From contig NZ_SMRP01000020.1 in assembly GCF_004353915.1 (NCBI RefSeq), forward strand, positions 62,001-126,000: DNA of 64,000 nt. The letters are read 5' to 3'. Position numbers and translations under genes: made by a program. Of the stretch, positions 60,416 to 64,000 are shown piece after piece (position 1 is the first letter of the stretch; the number at the start of each line of letters is the position of its first letter). A model generated the notes under the pieces. That model saw only the letters and a program-made list of their open reading frames with translations. It was not told the origin of the DNA and did no database searches. The DNA is from Paraburkholderia silviterrae. Lineage in GTDB: Bacteria; Pseudomonadota; Gammaproteobacteria; Burkholderiales; Burkholderiaceae.

Positions 60416-61306
60416 CTACGACACGCGCAATTGCTCGACCAGCCATCTCCCCGCTGGCCCGGGCGGCGCGGCAGAGGGATAAACAGCCAGCATGGGAAGA
60501 ATGAGCCCGCCCGGCGGCACGTCTTCAATTTGAAGCTCGACGAGCCGGCCGGCCGCGATGTCGTCCGCGACGATGTGCAAGGGCATCCCGCCCCATCCCA
60601 GTCCTTGCAGCAGGAAAGCGTGCTTGGCGAACAGATCCACGAAGCGCCAGACCGAACCGGACATGACGCCAAACTCGCGTCCGGCAGACAATGCGGAGCG
60701 ATCGGTCAGCACGAGCTGCATATGGCGCGCCAGCTCGTCCTTGCCGATCGGTCCGCGGATCGCAGCCAGCGGATGCGTGCTGGCTGCGACCATCACATAG
60801 CCGATGGCAGTGAGCCGCTCGGAGGCGAGGCCCGCCGGCACATAGGGCAAGGAGCCCACAATGCCTAGCGCGGCACGCCCGTCGATCACGGGCTCAAAGG
60901 CGCCGCCAAGCGCGTCGGCATAGAGCCGCAACGGGACTTGCGGAAAGCGTTCGCGGAACGCCTTGGCAACCTCGACCACGGCCTGAAGCGGGAAAAAGAC
61001 ATCCAGCACCACCGACAATTCGGGTTCGAGGCCGGATGCCATGCCTTTGGCGCGCGCCTTCATCCAGTCGACGCCGGAGACGACACTGCGCGCGTCGGCC
61101 AGCAAGACCCGGCCCTCGGTCGTGAGCGTCGGATAGCGGCCGGAGCGGTCGAACAGCGTCACGCCAATCTGCCCTTCGAGGTTGGACACCAGCTCGCTGA
61201 CCATGGATTGCGCCCGGCGCAACTTCCTCGCGGCGCCTGAAAAGCTGCCTTCTTCAACGGCTGCGATGAATGTCCGTAGCTGATCCAGCGATACACCATC
61301 CAGCAT
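60416..61306 (-). CDS. LysR-family transcriptional regulator
   Basis: A 296-residue LTTR with helix-turn-helix GSFSGAARKLRRAQSMVSELV (about residues 20-40) and LFDRSGRYPTLTTEG wing, then an effector domain. GGAGG five bases before the ATG at 61306. It lies downstream of the BON protein gene on the same strand, not divergent from an obvious target, so its target is unclear. It belongs to a branch with GAARKL...QS-type recognition helices. Confidence 0.88.
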   Translation of the reverse strand: MLDGVSLDQLRTFIAAVEEGSFSGAARKLRRAQSMVSELVSNLEGQIGVTLFDRSGRYPTLTTEGRVLLADARSVVSGVDWMKARAKGMASGLEPELSVVLDVFFPLQAVVEVAKAFRERFPQVPLRLYADALGGAFEPVIDGRAALGIVGSLPYVPAGLASERLTAIGYVMVAASTHPLAAIRGPIGKDELARHMQLVLTDRSALSAGREFGVMSGSVWRFVDLFAKHAFLLQGLGWGGMPLHIVADDIAAGRLVELQIEDVPPGGLILPMLAVYPSAAPPGPAGRWLVEQLRVS

Positions 61307-61345
61307 GTTGGCCTCCGTGGCGTCCAGATCGATCGATGCAAACGG

Positions 61346-61726
61346 CTAGAGCTGGGGGCGCAAGACGATCTTGCTGGCCACCGACTTCACGCCGGGCACC
61401 TTGCTGGCCGCGTCGGTCGCAATGTGCTCCTGGTCCTGAGTGTCGATGAAGCCGCCCAGAACGACCTCGCCCGTTTGCGCATTGGCGAATACGGCGATGT
61501 CCACGCCCGCGAGGCCCTTCGTCTTGTTCAGCGCCTGATGGATTTTCCGCGCGAACAAGCGGTTTGCCGTGCGCTCGGACTTCTTCGAAGCGCCCGGCGC
61601 GGACGCCACCGGAGATGTCGCGCTGCCGTCCGGTGCGCCCGCCTCCGATGCCGGCCCCTGCGCAAGCGCGACTGCCGACATGCAGCCGGCCAGTACCCAA
61701 AACACCGCTTTGTATGTCGCTTTCAT
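61346..61726 (-). CDS. BON-domain periplasmic protein
   Basis: A 126-residue protein with a Sec signal (residues 1-22, Ala-Leu-Ala). An Ala/Ser/Gly/Pro linker to about residue 50 precedes one BON domain (residues about 52-126: LNKTKGLAGVDIAVFANAQTGEVVLGGFID and the Gly-Val-Lys-Ser-Val end). BON domains are thought to bind phospholipid or stress-related membrane sites; OsmY is the known relative. AAGGA precedes the ATG at 61726. It probably responds to envelope stress. Confidence 0.85.
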   Translation of the reverse strand: MKATYKAVFWVLAGCMSAVALAQGPASEAGAPDGSATSPVASAPGASKKSERTANRLFARKIHQALNKTKGLAGVDIAVFANAQTGEVVLGGFIDTQDQEHIATDAASKVPGVKSVASKIVLRPQL

Positions 61727-61777
61727 TGGATCATCCTTGTATGAAGACGTAAGCGCAAAGCCACGTGAGCGCGGCGC

Positions 61778-62788
61778 TCATGGCTCGAATGCTTCCAGCA
61801 CGGTCTTGCCGATCGCCCTGCCCGTTTCGATCCGCTCGTGGGCGAGGCGAAGATTCGCCGCCGACAAGGGGCCGACCACGTGCGTGAGCGTCGTGTGCAA
61901 CACGCCAGCATCGACCTGCTCCGAGACCTCCTTGAGCAGACGATGCTGCGCGTCCATATCCGCCGTCTGAAACAGGGATCGCGTAAACATCATCTCCCAC
62001 GACACCGTGATGCTCTTCGGCTTGAACGGCGCGATGCTGTCGTCGAAATTGTCGATCAGCGTGATATGGCCTTGGGGGTTCAACGCACGGGCGAGGCTCG
62101 CGGCGCTGCCGGGCGTCGAGGTGATGGCGCCGATATAGTCCACGCCGCTGAAGCCGATTGCGCGCAGCGCTTCGTCGATGGGCTTGCTGTGGTCGGCAAC
62201 GTGCTGCGCGCCGAGCTTGCGCACCCATGCGGCGCTTTCGGGCCGCGATGCCGTGGCGATGACGGTGAGGCCCGTGAGACGGCTCGCCAGCTGGATCAGC
62301 ATGGAGCCGACACCGCCAGCACCATTGAGCACGAGCAGCGTACCGTGGGGCTGGAGCAAGCCGCGTGGCACGTTCATGCGGTCGAAGAGCATTTCCCACG
62401 CGGTGATGGACGTGAGCGGCAGCGCCGCCGCCTCGGCGAACGACAAGGTGGCGGGCTTGGGCCCGACGATGCGCTCGTCCACGAGATGAAACTCCGCGTT
62501 CGTGCCCGGCCGGTCCATCGCGCCCGCATAAAAGACTTCGTCGCCGGGCTTGAAGAGCGTGACCGCATTGCCCACCGCTTCGACCACGCCCGCGGCGTCA
62601 TAGCCCAGTATTCTCGGCTGTGTGCTCTCCGTGGGGTCCTCGTGGCGGCGGCGCTTCACATCCACGGGATTCACGGACACGGCCTTCACGGCAACCCGCA
62701 GATCGCGCGGACCGGGTTCGGGCATCGGCAGCTCGAGGTCGGTCAGGACTTCGACGCCTCCTTTGACTGCATAACCTATTGCTTTCAT
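61778..62788 (-). CDS. Zinc-type alcohol dehydrogenase-like oxidoreductase (MDR, quinone-reductase group)
   Basis: A 336-residue medium-chain dehydrogenase/reductase. The N-terminal GroES-like domain contains SVNPVDVKRR and ILGYDAAGVVEAVG. The Rossmann motif is GAGGVGSMLIQLA at about residues 151-163. There are no zinc-binding Cys residues, so it is an NADPH:quinone-reductase-like enzyme (the zinc-binding ADH label is only the family name). The ATG at 62788 has GGAG six bases upstream. It follows the DoxX gene by 39 bases, and the pair faces a LysR gene. Confidence 0.88.
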   Translation of the reverse strand: MKAIGYAVKGGVEVLTDLELPMPEPGPRDLRVAVKAVSVNPVDVKRRRHEDPTESTQPRILGYDAAGVVEAVGNAVTLFKPGDEVFYAGAMDRPGTNAEFHLVDERIVGPKPATLSFAEAAALPLTSITAWEMLFDRMNVPRGLLQPHGTLLVLNGAGGVGSMLIQLASRLTGLTVIATASRPESAAWVRKLGAQHVADHSKPIDEALRAIGFSGVDYIGAITSTPGSAASLARALNPQGHITLIDNFDDSIAPFKPKSITVSWEMMFTRSLFQTADMDAQHRLLKEVSEQVDAGVLHTTLTHVVGPLSAANLRLAHERIETGRAIGKTVLEAFEP

Positions 62789-62827
62789 GCTGTTCTCCGA
62801 TGCCATCCGGTCCGGCGCGCCGTTCGA

Positions 62828-63250
62828 CTAGTTCGCCCCTGCTGCGGAGAGATTCGAGTTGCCTCGCCCGAAGACATTGTCCAGGCTGTACGCGCCGGCG
62901 CCGAAATACGTCATCTGCAGCAGGCCGCCCGCCATCATCACGTTCTTCAGGAAGTGAATCATCTGGTTCTGGTCCGCGAAGTTGCGGTGGAAGAACACGG
63001 CGGTAGCCAGACAGAACAGCGCCAGCGCGAAGGAGGTGAAGCGCACGCGGTAGCCCGTGATCAGCAGCAGACCGCCACCCAGCTCGACCAACACCGAGAG
63101 GATGTACGCGAGCGGCGGGACCGGCAGACCCATGGCATGGATATAGCCGACCGTCGCGGCATAGGCGCCCAGCTTGCCTAGCCCGCTCATGACAAAGGGG
63201 GCGCCGAACATGATGCGGCCCAGCAGGGGAAGAAATTTGTATTGATCCAC
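62828..63250 (-). CDS. DoxX family membrane protein
   Basis: A 140-residue membrane protein with four helices, of the DoxX/SURF4-like family: GRIMFGAPFVMSGLGKL, LVELGGGLLLITG, and FHRNFADQNQMIHFLKNVMMAGGLL. The start is GTG at 63250, with AGGAG seven bases upstream. Members are linked to thiosulfate:quinone oxidation or redox stress; function here is unknown. It is first in the operon with the quinone-reductase-like gene. Confidence 0.86.
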   Translation of the reverse strand: MDQYKFLPLLGRIMFGAPFVMSGLGKLGAYAATVGYIHAMGLPVPPLAYILSVLVELGGGLLLITGYRVRFTSFALALFCLATAVFFHRNFADQNQMIHFLKNVMMAGGLLQMTYFGAGAYSLDNVFGRGNSNLSAAGAN

Positions 63251-63543
63251 GACGAACTCCTGAAATGAAATGGCTTTGGTGGCGATGAAAATGAAATCTG
63301 ACCGGGGTCCACCATCACCAGATCAGAGTCTTCAAAGACACAGACTTCGCTTGCAACTCCATTCACGAGTCGCCGGCCAATCCTCGTTGTGCGCCGGGTG
63401 CCTGTTTGTGTTTGGCAGCCCTTTGATCAGCGATGGCGTGAACCGTGGAGGCATACTATATTTGCAACGAGAGTGCGCCTATCTCCTGAATCGCAAAGCA
63501 TCATTGCCGCTGATAGAACGTTAAAACCCCACACTCCCTGCCC

Positions 63544-64000
63544 ATGAACCAGATCACCGACCTCAACGATCTCCGTCTTTTCGCGGAAGTCGTCGACCAT
63601 GGCAGCTTCACCTCGGCGGCGCGCGCGCTTGGTTTGCAGACATCTAAACTGAGCCGCCGCGTTCGCGCGCTGGAAGAGGAGCTGGGCGTGCGCCTGCTCA
63701 ATCGCACCAGCCGCAGCCTCTCGTTGACGGAAACCGGCCGGCGTTTCCACCAGCATTGCGTCGCCCTCGTTGCCGAATCGAAAGCCGCCAAGGACATCGT
63801 CGACCAGACGCGCTCGCAGCCGCAGGGCACCATACGGATCAGCTGCGCCGTCGGACTGCTCAGCTCCGGCATCACCGCGATCATTACCCGATACCTTCGC
63901 GACAACCCCCAGGTCCAGGTGCTCGTCGATGCCACCAACCGGCGCGTGGACGTCGTCGAAGAGGGCCTAGACTTCGCGATTCGTGTCCGCGTCCCGCCGC
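63544..64000 (+). CDS. LysR-family regulator, N-terminal part (3' cut by window edge)
   Basis: At least 152 residues: the helix-turn-helix (GSFTSAARALGLQTSKLSRRV, about residues 21-41), the LLNRTSRSLSLTETG wing and the first third of the effector domain (GTIRISCAVGLLSSGI). The ATG at 63544 gives the usual LTTR start, although its ribosome site is weak. It is divergent from the DoxX/oxidoreductase operon 293 bases away and is its likely regulator. Confidence 0.9.
   Translation, partial: MNQITDLNDLRLFAEVVDHGSFTSAARALGLQTSKLSRRVRALEEELGVRLLNRTSRSLSLTETGRRFHQHCVALVAESKAAKDIVDQTRSQPQGTIRISCAVGLLSSGITAIITRYLRDNPQVQVLVDATNRRVDVVEEGLDFAIRVRVPP

Overview
The window reads as chromosomal DNA of a Burkholderiaceae member, most likely Paraburkholderia, Caballeronia or Burkholderia. 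The reasons are the GC-rich sequence, the poly-3-hydroxybutyrate genes (phaB, phaZ), a Burkholderia-type trimeric porin, a DUF4148 protein, the many LysR regulators each facing a small catabolic operon, and a long palindromic repeat of a kind I associate with these genomes. No rRNA, tRNA, CRISPR array or intact mobile element was seen.

Layout. 0-5.3 kb: a LysR tail, phaB, then an ABC-type amino-acid binding protein with a PhyH-type dioxygenase and a HutC-like GntR regulator. 5.3-12 kb: a diiron MBL-fold protein divergent from an ECF sigma operon, an MsbA-like ABC exporter, a DHA2 efflux pump and a lipoprotein. 12-20 kb: a secreted protein, a GST/SDR operon with its LysR regulator, a flavoprotein monooxygenase, a porin and DUF4148. 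20-31 kb: cupin, phaZ, GST, then a three-gene transglutaminase / DUF2126 / ATP-grasp / alpha-E cluster and a DUF1223 protein. 31-42.4 kb: a large lipoprotein facing a LuxR regulator, an SDR/amino-acid permease operon with an AraC regulator, a TSUP transporter, and an NRAMP-related transporter behind an elaborate leader. 43-45.6 kb: LysR and a divergent aldehyde dehydrogenase. 45.7-50.6 kb is a degraded, partly AT-rich zone: a chemoreceptor stub, a glycosyltransferase/beta-barrel pair, a Tn5/IS4-type transposase remnant and a ~580-bp imperfect palindrome. 50.7-56.6 kb: an efflux pump, pirin and NmrA operon with its LysR, an isochorismatase-fold protein and a nucleoside deaminase. 56.6-64 kb: two tandem binding proteins, an AstE/AspA-like deacylase, a lipoprotein, LysR, BON, and a DoxX/oxidoreductase pair facing another LysR.

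The strongest candidate for something undescribed is the leader of the NRAMP-related transporter (start at 41917, minus strand). Two unlisted short ORFs with very good ribosome-binding sites precede it. The first (42361 to 42290) begins Met-Pro-Asp-Pro-Glu-Pro, which resembles the Glu-Pro-Asp-Pro opening of the enterobacterial Mg2+-sensing leader peptide MgtL. The transporter itself lacks the usual NRAMP metal ligands in helices 1 and 6, in the way NRAMP-related Mg2+ transporters do. A ribosome-destabilising leader peptide that controls an NRAMP-type magnesium transporter is therefore a specific, testable proposal.

A second theme is amino-acid acquisition. Three paralogous periplasmic binding proteins (2711, 56945, 58112) have no permease or ATPase beside them. 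Their upstream regions share GTCTAKAC / TTGTCTAT words that resemble operators of HutC-subfamily GntR regulators, and such a regulator is encoded at 5185-4448.
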